Positions 1-8,204 of a stretch of DNA of 39,232 bases are shown in pieces (the stretch's first letter is position 1; each line of letters opens with the position of its first letter). The DNA comes from Candidatus Methanoperedens sp. Its GTDB lineage: Archaea; Halobacteriota; Methanosarcinia; Methanosarcinales; Methanoperedenaceae. The notes under the pieces were generated by a model. It had not been told where the DNA came from. It ran no database searches and saw only the letters and a list, made by a program, of their open reading frames with translations. Made by a program: the position numbers and the translations under genes. The stretch lies in NCBI GenBank assembly GCA_023249105.1, contig JAHFDG010000037.1, positions 1-39,232 of the forward strand, given 5' to 3'.

Positions 1-282
1 CATGGGGGAATTGCAGAAATAACAAAAATGCAAAAGTCAATTGGCAATTTACATCCAAAGATGCACGGATAAAATTATCTAAACTGTATCCGACTATAGA
101 GATTTGACTAGACACTAGAGAACATTAAGAATTTACTTCATAAATCAAATAGGTCAAAGTACAATAAGGAAGCTCAACAACAAAATTACCAGGAAAAACT
201 CTCAAGCGAACAAAAAAAACATCGTGAGACTATAAGATTTGCAGTTACGGAGGATTCCAAAACCATTCATGATATCGTACTT
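1..282. other. Window edge without an intact gene; decayed 5' part of KAP-like frame
   Basis: No complete gene is visible here. The frame of the following ORF is open from about 112, but stops lie at 70, 97 and 109 and there is no ATG, GTG or TTG in frame between 112 and 283. The text just before 283 continues smoothly into the KAP-like segment, so the 5' part of that gene is either broken here or lies in a damaged frame to the left. A 34-codon stretch in frame 3 (from base 3) ends at about 107 and could not be identified. Confidence 0.5.
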
Positions 283-1446
283 ATGGTCGCTCCTGCTTTA
301 GATTATAATCCGCGCCGTATAAAACAATTCATCAATTTATTTAGATTGAGAACATTCATAGCTAATGAAACAGGCTTATTTGATGTTTCTGAAGGCCCAT
401 TCTTGGATGAAAGTTTAACTTTAGAACAACTTGGAAAATTCATAGCAATCTGCCTTAAATGGCCATTATTAATTGAAGATTTGGAGAAAAATCCTAAGAT
501 ATTGGCTGAATTGCAATATTTGTCAGTGAGGAGACCTTTCGGCGATGAAAAACTTTCAGGTTCACGAATTAAGTTGTTTAGTTGGGATGAGATAAACACT
601 ATCGATAGAATTCGATTCGATGAATATCTATCATCTACTTTTGGAATTTATTGGATTGAAAAGGCAAATATCGATTATAATATCGATAAAATACAAGCAT
701 CTTATGGTAATAATTTTCTACAATTAATCTTAGACAACGAAAAAACGAAAGCAACAAAGGCAGATCTTAACATTAATGAAGTTGGGAAAGCACAATATGA
801 ACAATTTATAACAAGTTGGGAAAATGAAAAACTTAACATATACAAAAATATAACTGATAAAGCACTTTATTGGAGCAATCAGCAAAAACTTATGGAACTT
901 CTTCGTTCAGGAGAGCCATATTTAATTAATTCTCCAGCTAGTGAGCAAGGTCGAAAATATAATATTTCAAAATTGAATATAACTAAACTTCTACAAGTAT
1001 CCCCGAGAGTTGCCAGAAATGCATCAACTCCAAGGCGCGAAACATTTGATAAAAACCAAAATGTAGAAGAACCACATAAAGATACAGAAGAAGATTTCAA
1101 CAGACTGATGCGTGAGTATGAAAACACTTCGGCAGAGAAAAAGACCCTCGCTGTCGGTGAATCATGGAATATAGGTGATGGCTGGGTATTGAGCGCACAG
1201 TCGATAGATGCCAGGAGCTCTCCAAGACAGGTATGGTTAGTACTCAGCAAGGACGGTGTCAAAAAAGATGATAAGGTAGTTTCTGCTGGAGATACATACA
1301 TATATTCTGAGGAAAAAATTACAGATAAAATGGGTATTCCCCAACTTGTAATATCTGTTGGTGCTGTTTTTGCAGGTGCAACTTCTGATATGGTACAACT
1401 AATCCTGAAAGAGAAAAAACAGGGAATAAATGAAGCTTTTAAGTGA
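283..1446 (+). pseudogene. Chimeric ORF: KAP-family NTPase C-terminal part joined to an S-layer (DUF1608-type) fragment
   Basis: The reading frame is 387 codons. Residues 9-23 (NPRRIKQFINLFRLR) match the conserved segment that follows the nucleotide-binding part in KAP-family P-loop NTPases; the Walker A and B regions are absent. Residues ~130-285 are charged and unassigned. Residues ~288-375 resemble the Methanosarcinales S-layer duplication domain: VGESWNIGDGW, then QSIDAR, QVWLVLSKDGVKKDD and VFAGATSDMVQL. A cytoplasmic ATPase tail and an exported S-layer domain make no sense in one protein, and no signal peptide is present. Base use also shifts to higher GC near 1140. I infer a fused remnant from a rearrangement, not a working gene. 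The S-layer match is family knowledge from memory. Confidence 0.6.
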
Positions 1447-1527
1447 TTAATACATCTCCGGCACTTCAGCCCAGAACTGCACAAACGCAATATTTAAAAT
1501 AACTGAGGTAATCTACACACAGGTATC

Positions 1528-1645
1528 ATGAGAAGCGATAATATCAAAAAAGGACTTGAGCGCGCCCCCCAGGTCTTTATTAAAAGCAGTCGGGCTGACC
1601 GATGAAGAAATGGCTCTTCCGTTCATAGGAGTGGTGAACTCCTGG
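1528..1645 (+). pseudogene. ilvD: ilvD (dihydroxy-acid dehydratase) 5' remnant
   Basis: The ATG at 1528 opens [14 protein letters not shown], the typical start of dihydroxy-acid dehydratase, the [Fe-S] enzyme of branched-chain amino-acid synthesis. The frame then breaks in a run of six C (about 1565-1570). Removing one C restores [18 protein letters not shown] and then IGVVNSW, again standard IlvD text. Homology stops at about 1645, after some 38 of the usual ~550 codons; the frame goes on with unrelated hydrophobic codons to a TAA at 1715. The C-run shift could be a sequencing error, but the truncation is real in this sequence. The catalytic and cluster residues are missing, so it cannot encode an enzyme. 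Confidence 0.8.
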
Positions 1646-1754
1646 TTCAGCGCACTCTCAAGCGTCATCATGGCTTTCGTGGTTTTATTCGCTAAAATAC
1701 CTTTGCAAGCCTTATAACAATTCTTTTATAGATTGCAGGACATCAAAGAAGCCG

Positions 1755-3635
1755 ATGAGTCACGACTACAGGGCGCTCGGATTAAAAGCCGGACTTGAAA
1801 TTCACCAGCAACTTGACACAAAAGAAAAACTCTTCTGCGGCTGTCCTACCCTTCTTCGTGATACCAAAGAATCCAATTTCGAATTCATGAGATACCTTCG
1901 CCCCACGCAGAGCGAGATGGGGGTGGTTGATAAAGCGGCGCTTGAGGAAATAAAACTCATAAAAAGGTTCGTCTATAAGGCTTATGATACTACCTGCCTT
2001 GTCGAAAATGATGAAGAGCCGCCGCGTGAATTGAACCAGGAAGCAGTGGATTTTGCTCTCATGATAGCGCGCATGCTGAACATGAATATCGTAGATGAAC
2101 TCTACACCATGCGAAAAATAGTGATAGACGGCTCAAATACATCGGGTTTCCAGCGTACCGGGCTTGTAGCTACTGGCGGTTACCTTGATTCAAAAGCGGG
2201 TCGCGTAGGGGTGGATGTGCTCTGCCTTGAAGAAGAAGCGGCGCAGAAAGTGGAAGATAAAGGCGATTCTGTGATTTATTCTCTTGACAGGCTCGGGATA
2301 CCGCTTGTTGAGATAGGGACAGCGCCCGACATCGTATCGCCAGCGCATGCAAGAGAGGTTGCTGAACAAATTGGTATGATACTTCGCTCAACCGGCAGGG
2401 TAAAGCGCGGACTTGGTACTATCAGGCAGGATGTCAACATTTCGATTGCAGAAGGGGCAAGAGTCGAGATAAAAGGAGTCCAGGAACTTTCTTTAATTGA
2501 AACAATTGTGGATCAGGAAGTAACAAGACAGGCAGCTTTAATCGAAATTAAAAAGGAACTTAATAAACTAAATGCGTCTGTTTCTGATAAAATCGTGGAT
2601 GTGACATCTGTTTTTGCAAATACAACCTCCAAAGTAATTTTAAAGGCATTAAAAGGGGGAGTTGTTTATGCGGTGAATCTGCCGGGATTTGCGGGCTTTG
2701 TGGGGAAAGAAATCCAGCCCGGACGCCGTCTTGGAACTGAATTCTCCGACCGCGCTAAAAAATCAGGTGTTGGAGGCATATTCCATACAGACGAATTGCC
2801 TAATTATGGAATTACGGAAGATGAGGTCAAAGCGTTAAGATATGCCGTGGATGCGCAGGATGAGGATTGCGTGGTCATGGTTGCAGATACTAAGGAGAAA
2901 GCACAGGGCGCAATGGAAGCAGTAATTATCAGGGCAAAAGAGGCGCTCCGGATAGTGCCCGAGGAGACAAGACGGGCACTCCCTGACGGGAATTCGGCTT
3001 ATATGAGACCTCTTCCGGGCGCGGCGCGCATGTATCCCGAGACGGATGTGCCGCCTGTAATTATATCGGACGACAGAATCAACAATATCAAGTTGCCTGA
3101 ACTTATCGGCGAGCGCAAAAAAAGATATATGCAGCAATTTAATCTTAATGAAGAACTTGCAAACCAGATTGCAAAATCAGGAAATTTTGTATTTTTTGAT
3201 AGGATTATGCAGCAAATACCGAAGATTAATGCGACTATTGTCGTACGAACCCTTGAAACCGTTTTAAATGAACTTGAAAAAGAAGGTATACTGGTAAATA
3301 AAATTACTGAAGAACATCTGATGCAGCTTTTCAAACTTCAGTCTGTAGGAAAGATACCAAATGAAGCAATCGGCAATGTACTGAAAACAATTGCCAGCAA
3401 ACCTGAAATTACTGTTGATAATGCAGTTCAATCTCTTGGTATAGGGGTGGGCAAAGGTGAACTGGAGATTGCCATAGATAAGCTGATTGAATCCAGGATG
3501 GATTTTATCAAAGAAAAAGGATTGAATTCCGTAGGTCCGTTGATGGGTGTTGTAATGAAGGATTTCAGGGGTAAGGTCAGCGGGGAGGAAGTGAGCAGGA
3601 TGTTGAAAGAGAAGATATCGATGAGAGTTAGGTAA
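1755..3635 (+). CDS. gatE: Glutamyl-tRNA(Gln) amidotransferase subunit E
   Basis: GatE is the archaeal subunit that, with GatD, converts misacylated Glu-tRNA(Gln) to Gln-tRNA(Gln). GatE activates Glu-tRNA by phosphorylation and receives ammonia from GatD. The 626 residues fit the family length. The N-terminal cradle shows GLKAGLEIHQQLDTKEKLFCGC and the kinase-like core follows (DGSNTSGFQRTGLVATGG). The AspRS-like inserted domain spans roughly residues 285-400 (FAGFVGKEIQPGRRLGTEF, then GGIFHTDELPNYGI). A GatB/YqeY-type helical tail ends the protein. gatD is not in the window; the gene is preceded by ilvD debris, so any former operon partner has been lost or lies elsewhere. The next gene is convergent. 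Confidence 0.96.
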   Translation: MSHDYRALGLKAGLEIHQQLDTKEKLFCGCPTLLRDTKESNFEFMRYLRPTQSEMGVVDKAALEEIKLIKRFVYKAYDTTCLVENDEEPPRELNQEAVDFALMIARMLNMNIVDELYTMRKIVIDGSNTSGFQRTGLVATGGYLDSKAGRVGVDVLCLEEEAAQKVEDKGDSVIYSLDRLGIPLVEIGTAPDIVSPAHAREVAEQIGMILRSTGRVKRGLGTIRQDVNISIAEGARVEIKGVQELSLIETIVDQEVTRQAALIEIKKELNKLNASVSDKIVDVTSVFANTTSKVILKALKGGVVYAVNLPGFAGFVGKEIQPGRRLGTEFSDRAKKSGVGGIFHTDELPNYGITEDEVKALRYAVDAQDEDCVVMVADTKEKAQGAMEAVIIRAKEALRIVPEETRRALPDGNSAYMRPLPGAARMYPETDVPPVIISDDRINNIKLPELIGERKKRYMQQFNLNEELANQIAKSGNFVFFDRIMQQIPKINATIVVRTLETVLNELEKEGILVNKITEEHLMQLFKLQSVGKIPNEAIGNVLKTIASKPEITVDNAVQSLGIGVGKGELEIAIDKLIESRMDFIKEKGLNSVGPLMGVVMKDFRGKVSGEEVSRMLKEKISMRVR

Positions 3636-3693
3636 GCCGGATTAAATCTATCTCTATGTTTCTTATATATTTTGGTTTATGCGGCTATTGTTA

Positions 3694-4995
3694 TCAGAAA
3701 TCAATACCAATTGCCCTCTGTGCAACCCCAACCGCATCCTTCCCTAACAACCTTATCATCGCCTCTTTCCCAACGCTCCCTTTGTCATAAATGACATCCG
3801 GAACTCTCCCCTCCTTCTTTATAGCTTCAGCTACTCCCCATTCCATAGTTGAAATGCCTTCCGGTTCGTCTTCCCGTGAGAACGACGCCATGCGCAATCC
3901 AAGCTCTTTACACGCTGCAAGCGCTTCCTCCGAATACCTGATATTCATCGCAGCTCTCATTGAGCTGTCAAAATGCATTGCTGTCAATACAATCCTTGCT
4001 ATATGGCTGCTAGCGCCGAATGCGACACATCCTACAGCGTGAGGAGAGCCTTTTATCCTCACAATCCTTCCGGAGACGGCAGCAACATCCGAAACCAGAG
4101 ATGCGTTTGGTACCCCCATCGCGATATTGCATCCTACTTCCGGGATAAGTTCGGCTGGCATTTTATCCTCAATCTGCCCGACAGCTTCTTCCACATTTTT
4201 AATTACACGGTATCTCTCAGATTCTTCAATCATGTGCCCGAGCTGGTTCACAGGCGCAGCGCCGCCGCCAATTCTCTCACTTGCAACAATTGCATGCTCA
4301 ACAAATTTCTTGGCGCTCCAGGCGGCTTCAATAATAGGTGTTCCTCTGGCAAGCTCTGCCGTGAGCGCGGCTGAGTGCGTGCAGCCTGAACCGTGCGTGC
4401 CTCCTTTTAATAATTCTCCTTCGATATGAGTGAATTCCCCATTTGCATAAAGAACATCGGTTCCCTGAAGATGTCCTCCTGTTACAATTACTGCTTTTGC
4501 GCCGAGTTCATGGATTTTCTTCGCAGCCTTCTCAGCACCCTTGATATCCTTTATTTTTATGCCAGATAACCGCTCCGCCTCGAAAACGTTCGGCGTAGTT
4601 ACTGAGGCAAGTGGCAAAAGTTCTTCAATTAAAACTGCAACCGCCTCGTCCCTTAGCAGTTTTCCCCCCGCCTCTGCCGCCATTACCGGGTCAATAACGA
4701 GCAGAAGTTTATGCTTTTTTACCAGGCCGGCGACAGCTCTAACAATATCAGGCGATGACAGCATCCCGGTTTTAGCATAATCTATCCTGATATCGCTTAT
4801 TATAGCATCGAACTGCTCCTTAATGAACTCCACTGGAATGTCAAAAGAATTCAGGACGCCTCTTGTGTTCTGGGCTGTAACTGATGTGATTATACATGTT
4901 CCGTGAACACCGAGAGCTGCAAATGTCTTTAAATCCGCTGCAACACCTGCGCCTCCGCCTGAGTCCACACCTGCAATGGTTAATACAGTCTTCAT
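3694..4995 (-). CDS. thiD: Bifunctional HMP(-P) kinase / thiamine-phosphate synthase (ThiD-ThiN fusion)
   Basis: This archaeal fusion phosphorylates hydroxymethylpyrimidine (ThiD) and couples HMP-PP to thiazole phosphate (ThiN) to make thiamine phosphate. The ThiD part (residues ~1-250) has AGVDSGGGAGVAADLKTF near the start, VTGGHLQGTDVLY and the anion-hole motif GGTHGSGCTHSAAL. The ThiN part (~260-433) has EVGCNIAMGVPNASLVSDVA and GCVAFGASSHIARIVL. I start at the ATG at 4995 (MKTVLTIAGVDSG), the normal ThiD start; an in-frame ATG at 5016 would add seven unusual residues. It is convergent with gatE and divergent from the methyltransferase, only 60 bp away, so the two share a short promoter region. 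Confidence 0.94.
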   Translation of the reverse strand: MKTVLTIAGVDSGGGAGVAADLKTFAALGVHGTCIITSVTAQNTRGVLNSFDIPVEFIKEQFDAIISDIRIDYAKTGMLSSPDIVRAVAGLVKKHKLLLVIDPVMAAEAGGKLLRDEAVAVLIEELLPLASVTTPNVFEAERLSGIKIKDIKGAEKAAKKIHELGAKAVIVTGGHLQGTDVLYANGEFTHIEGELLKGGTHGSGCTHSAALTAELARGTPIIEAAWSAKKFVEHAIVASERIGGGAAPVNQLGHMIEESERYRVIKNVEEAVGQIEDKMPAELIPEVGCNIAMGVPNASLVSDVAAVSGRIVRIKGSPHAVGCVAFGASSHIARIVLTAMHFDSSMRAAMNIRYSEEALAACKELGLRMASFSREDEPEGISTMEWGVAEAIKKEGRVPDVIYDKGSVGKEAMIRLLGKDAVGVAQRAIGIDF

Positions 4996-5055
4996 CCTGC
5001 AAATAATGGTCAGCATATATTATAATAGTTCCAGTTAAAATGAAGTGAGCTATCT

Positions 5056-5676
5056 ATGACCGAACACATCAAAGCCTGGAATGGCGAATATAAAAGAAGT
5101 ATCTGGAAGGGGCATTATTCACTTGAGCTTCTTGATTCATGCTGTAAAACAGGGCGCTTGCTGGATGCAGGCTGCGGAAGCGGTAAGTATGCCATACCTC
5201 TGGGGATGCGCGGGTTTGATGTGGTTGGTGTGGATGTATCACTTAATGCTTTGAAGATGGCAGGAAAAAGCATCGCAGGCAGGAAACTTGATATCGGACT
5301 TCTGGCTGCAAATGTGTACCAGATGCCTTTTTTGGATTCATCTTTTGATGTTATATGGTGTTATGGCGTCCTGCAGCATCTTTTATTAAATGAGAGAGAG
5401 ACTGCGATAAGCGAATTCCGGCGGCTCTTGAGGAAAGGGGGGTTGTTGTTTATTGAGGTGCTGGGGGAAGAGGATATGCGGTATGGCGGCAGCGAGGTTG
5501 AGCCTGATACTTTTTCCAGGAAAAATGGGATTATTTACCATTATTTTAGCAAGAGTGAATTAGGGGATTTGTTGGGAAAGTTTTCATGTAAGATTGTTGA
5601 ATCACGCAAGGAAAAGAGGTTTAAGGGGAAATCTTATATGAGGCATATGATTTCTGCAGTGGCGGAAAAACCCTAG
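5056..5676 (+). CDS. Class I SAM-dependent methyltransferase
   Basis: The 206-residue protein has the Rossmann-type SAM-binding fold. Motif I is LLDAGCGSGKYAIPL (residues ~36-50). The acidic end of beta-2 is VVGVDVS, and the post-motif region DVIWCYGVLQHL is followed by EFRRLLRKGGLLFIEVLG. This pattern fits the Methyltransf_11 group. The acceptor substrate cannot be told from sequence; there is no membrane segment or added domain. The 3' end overlaps the convergent vapC-like gene by 4 bp. The C-terminal third is rich in AT codons and basic (KEKRFKGKSYMRH). Confidence 0.88.
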   Translation: MTEHIKAWNGEYKRSIWKGHYSLELLDSCCKTGRLLDAGCGSGKYAIPLGMRGFDVVGVDVSLNALKMAGKSIAGRKLDIGLLAANVYQMPFLDSSFDVIWCYGVLQHLLLNERETAISEFRRLLRKGGLLFIEVLGEEDMRYGGSEVEPDTFSRKNGIIYHYFSKSELGDLLGKFSCKIVESRKEKRFKGKSYMRHMISAVAEKP

Positions 5677-6125
5677 ATTAATAAAACATCAGCTGGAGAT
5701 ACTATCTCTACATGTTCTTTTAACGTGCGGCTGCTAAGCATCCTATCATCAGTTGTCACCAGTGGGATTTTGAGTATTTTAGCACAAATCACATGCATGA
5801 GGTCACTTTCCGAGATTCTGCTATCGGTTTCCCTGAGATCTGAATAAACCATCATATCGTTATTCGATGGTACAAAATTCTCAAGTTTAGTGGAGATGAG
5901 CATATCCACAACTGCGTGAAGGATGTCGGGTTTTATCGTTGGTTTTATATTATCTGCATATAAAATCGAATTAATCATTTCTCCACTTACAAAAGGGGAA
6001 ATGTATCCAATATAAACCTCGTTGTGAATCCGACTGATAAAACTCTTACATGCCCTCGTATTTTCATCCTTAATAACTGCCCCAAGAAAAATACAGCTAT
6101 CAATAAAAAATCTATTTCTTTGCAT
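5673..6125 (-). CDS. PIN-domain protein, VapC-like ribonuclease toxin
   Basis: The 150-residue protein has PIN-fold acidic residues in the expected order: Asp in FFIDSCIFLGAV near the N-terminus, Glu in SGEMINS, Asp in ESDLMHVICAK and Asp in LVTTDDRML near the C-terminus. VapC-type PIN proteins cleave RNA, often tRNA or rRNA, and are held inactive by a small partner. The ATG at 6125 lies inside the last codons of a 47-residue upstream ORF (14-nt overlap), the standard antitoxin-toxin layout. The pair probably forms one transcript read leftwards from about 6280. The target RNA is unknown, and the protein could be an orphan PIN nuclease if the small ORF is not its antitoxin. Confidence 0.82.
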   Translation of the reverse strand: MQRNRFFIDSCIFLGAVIKDENTRACKSFISRIHNEVYIGYISPFVSGEMINSILYADNIKPTIKPDILHAVVDMLISTKLENFVPSNNDMMVYSDLRETDSRISESDLMHVICAKILKIPLVTTDDRMLSSRTLKEHVEIVSPADVLLI

Positions 6126-6255
6126 GTTTTGCAGGTCTTCTATGCAGTATATCTAATGCCGTCTGCCCAGGAAAAGCTTCCTCAAAAAGCTTCTGGTATC
6201 TTTTAAGCCTTTCAGGGTCTTCCCACAGTCCGCCAAACTTATGTTCTTCACACAT
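6112..6255 (-). CDS. Small (47 aa) candidate VapB-type antitoxin
   Basis: Reading leftwards from the ATG at 6255 gives 47 residues: MCEEHKFGGLWEDPERLKRY, then QKLFEEAFPGQTALDILHRR and a Lys-rich end. The stop at 6112 overlaps the start of the PIN gene by 14 nt. The size, acidic start, basic end and position immediately 5' of a PIN toxin all fit an antitoxin. I see no AbrB or ribbon-helix-helix motif, so the family is unassigned. The assignment rests on position and coding quality. Confidence 0.68.
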   Translation of the reverse strand: MCEEHKFGGLWEDPERLKRYQKLFEEAFPGQTALDILHRRPAKHAKK

Positions 6256-6329
6256 ATTATTTACCTGCTATTAGATTATTATTGCTCTTGAATTACTTAA
6301 TCATTTGTACTTGAATTGGATGTATTTTC

Positions 6330-8204
6330 CTATCCCAGCTTCCCCAGCAGCACTTCCCTCGCAGTCCTCGCATCCGCCCCGCCCTTTGTCTTCTTCATCA
6401 CTGCTCCCACAAGCGAGTTGAGCGCCTTTTCCTTCCCGGCTTTATAATCAGCCACAGCCTGCGGATTTTCATTGATCGCCTCAAGTGCTGCTGCCTCTAC
6501 GATATTACCTTCCACTTTTTTTAATCCTTCCTCTTTAACAATTTTATCCACTTTTTCAACGTCAAATTCTTTTGGAATTTGTTTCTGCAAAATAGTTCTC
6601 ATTATTTTAAGTACATCATCCTCAGAAATTTTATTGTTTTCGAAGAAATCTAGTGCTTTTAACATATCTATTAGAGATATTTCCGCTTCTGGGACTGATG
6701 GTTTTTCTACTTTGATAATAAAAGTGGTATTTTTGTCCCGAGATGCTCCACAATTGTTACAATAGAATATATCCTCACATATATTAAGCCTGTCATTTAC
6801 TTTTTTCAAAGATAGACTATAAGTTCCACCCTTATAGAATTTCACAATGACTTTATTTTTGGTATCATCGAGTATGAGCGAAATAGAGTAATTTTCAACT
6901 GATATCTTTATGGTTCTTCCTGCATCGTCTTTTTCGATTGGGGCGTTATTTACCCAGAATGCACCATAATTATTCATCAGATATTCCTTAAGTTTTTTGA
7001 AAGTATCCAAATCGTTAATGAGGATTCCATTCCAGTCAAACAAGTACCTATCAGATGGAACCATCTTTTCGCCACAAGCCCAACATTTGGGTGCTTCCTG
7101 TTCACTAAACACCTTGAAAGTTTGGCTTCTGTAATTCAATTCACCTTTGAGAACATTAGACATCCAGTCAGCAGCTAGTTGGGCAAATTTGATATCTCTA
7201 TTTTGAACCACCATCTGGTAGAATTTTGCCAACCGAATATCAGATGTCAGCGCCTTAGCCTGTTCATCCGTAATCCCGTACTGCTCCACAAATAGCAGCC
7301 GCCATGCATCTGGCAGGTCAGGAAGTGTTGCTTTGATGGCAGGAGCCCAGCCTGATATCTTCAAAGGCACAAGGTCAGGCTCGGGGAAATAGCGGTAATC
7401 GTGCGCCTCCTCCTTGGAACGCATGGACATCGTGATTTCCCGCGCCTCGTCAAAGTGGCGCGTCTCCAGAACCACAACGCCCCCGCGGCGCAGCACGTTC
7501 TTCTGGCGCACAATCTCATACAGCAGCGCCCGCTCGGCGCCTTTGTGCGAGGAGATATTCTTGATTTCGGCGCGCTGGCCTCCCATGATTGATATGTTTG
7601 CGTCCACCCTGAGAGCGCCTTCGAGATTCCCGTCGAACACATCAAGGTATTCTAGGATGTTGCGCAGCTTGTCAAGATACCGCCGCGCCTCTTTCGGGCT
7701 TCGCATATCGGGATCGCTCACGACCTCAAGCAATGCCATGCCCGAGCGGTTGTAATCGATGAGAGTATATTTTGATTTGTCGATTGTCCCTTCGTGGACA
7801 AGTCTTCCGGGGTCTTCTTCCATATGGGCGCGCGTGATACCAACCCTGTGTTCGCCGTCCTCGCCCTCGATAGTGATGTAACCCCCGCTTGAAATCGGGA
7901 AGTCATACTGTGTTATCTGGAAGCCCTTGGGAAGGTCGGGGTAATAGTAATTCTTCCTGTAGAATTGCGTGTGCTCTTCAACCTTGCAGTTAAGCGCCAG
8001 TCCGACTTTTATGGCAGCTTCAACCGCTCTTTTATTTATCACAGGCAGGGCGCCGGGAAGTCCCAGGCAGACGGGGCACACATGCGAATTCGGAGGGTCG
8101 TTATGATAATCAGTGGTGCATCCGCAGAATACCTTTGTCTTGAGTTTGTTTAACTGCACGTGAACTTCAAGCCCTATCATTACACCATCCGGATTCTCGT
8201 ACAT
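6330..8204 (-). CDS. gatB: Aspartyl/glutamyl-tRNA amidotransferase subunit B with a zinc-ribbon-like insertion
   Basis: GatB binds the misacylated tRNA and phosphorylates its Asp/Glu moiety; GatA supplies ammonia. The catalytic cradle is intact: MIGLEVHVQLNK, the Zn-type cysteines C27, C29, C43 and C46, and FYRKNYYYPDLPKGFQITQY. The usual length is ~475-500 residues; this one has 624. The excess lies at about residues 355-505 (bases ~6690-7142), between the helical domain and the YqeY-like tail. It holds two CxxC pairs (CWAC at 374-377 and CNNC at 482-485) around a beta-rich, AT-rich segment. The tail resumes with LIDMLKALDFFENN and ends EVLLGKLG. It is the last gene of the gatC-gatA-gatB operon, and its ATG overlaps the gatA stop by one base. 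Confidence 0.95.
   Translation of the reverse strand: MYENPDGVMIGLEVHVQLNKLKTKVFCGCTTDYHNDPPNSHVCPVCLGLPGALPVINKRAVEAAIKVGLALNCKVEEHTQFYRKNYYYPDLPKGFQITQYDFPISSGGYITIEGEDGEHRVGITRAHMEEDPGRLVHEGTIDKSKYTLIDYNRSGMALLEVVSDPDMRSPKEARRYLDKLRNILEYLDVFDGNLEGALRVDANISIMGGQRAEIKNISSHKGAERALLYEIVRQKNVLRRGGVVVLETRHFDEAREITMSMRSKEEAHDYRYFPEPDLVPLKISGWAPAIKATLPDLPDAWRLLFVEQYGITDEQAKALTSDIRLAKFYQMVVQNRDIKFAQLAADWMSNVLKGELNYRSQTFKVFSEQEAPKCWACGEKMVPSDRYLFDWNGILINDLDTFKKLKEYLMNNYGAFWVNNAPIEKDDAGRTIKISVENYSISLILDDTKNKVIVKFYKGGTYSLSLKKVNDRLNICEDIFYCNNCGASRDKNTTFIIKVEKPSVPEAEISLIDMLKALDFFENNKISEDDVLKIMRTILQKQIPKEFDVEKVDKIVKEEGLKKVEGNIVEAAALEAINENPQAVADYKAGKEKALNSLVGAVMKKTKGGADARTAREVLLGKLG

Noticed and set aside
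879-1490. Leftward 203-codon ORF opposite the KAP/S-layer chimera
   Set aside because: It mirrors a frame with clear family motifs, has Ser/Phe/Leu-rich antisense composition and no ribosome site.
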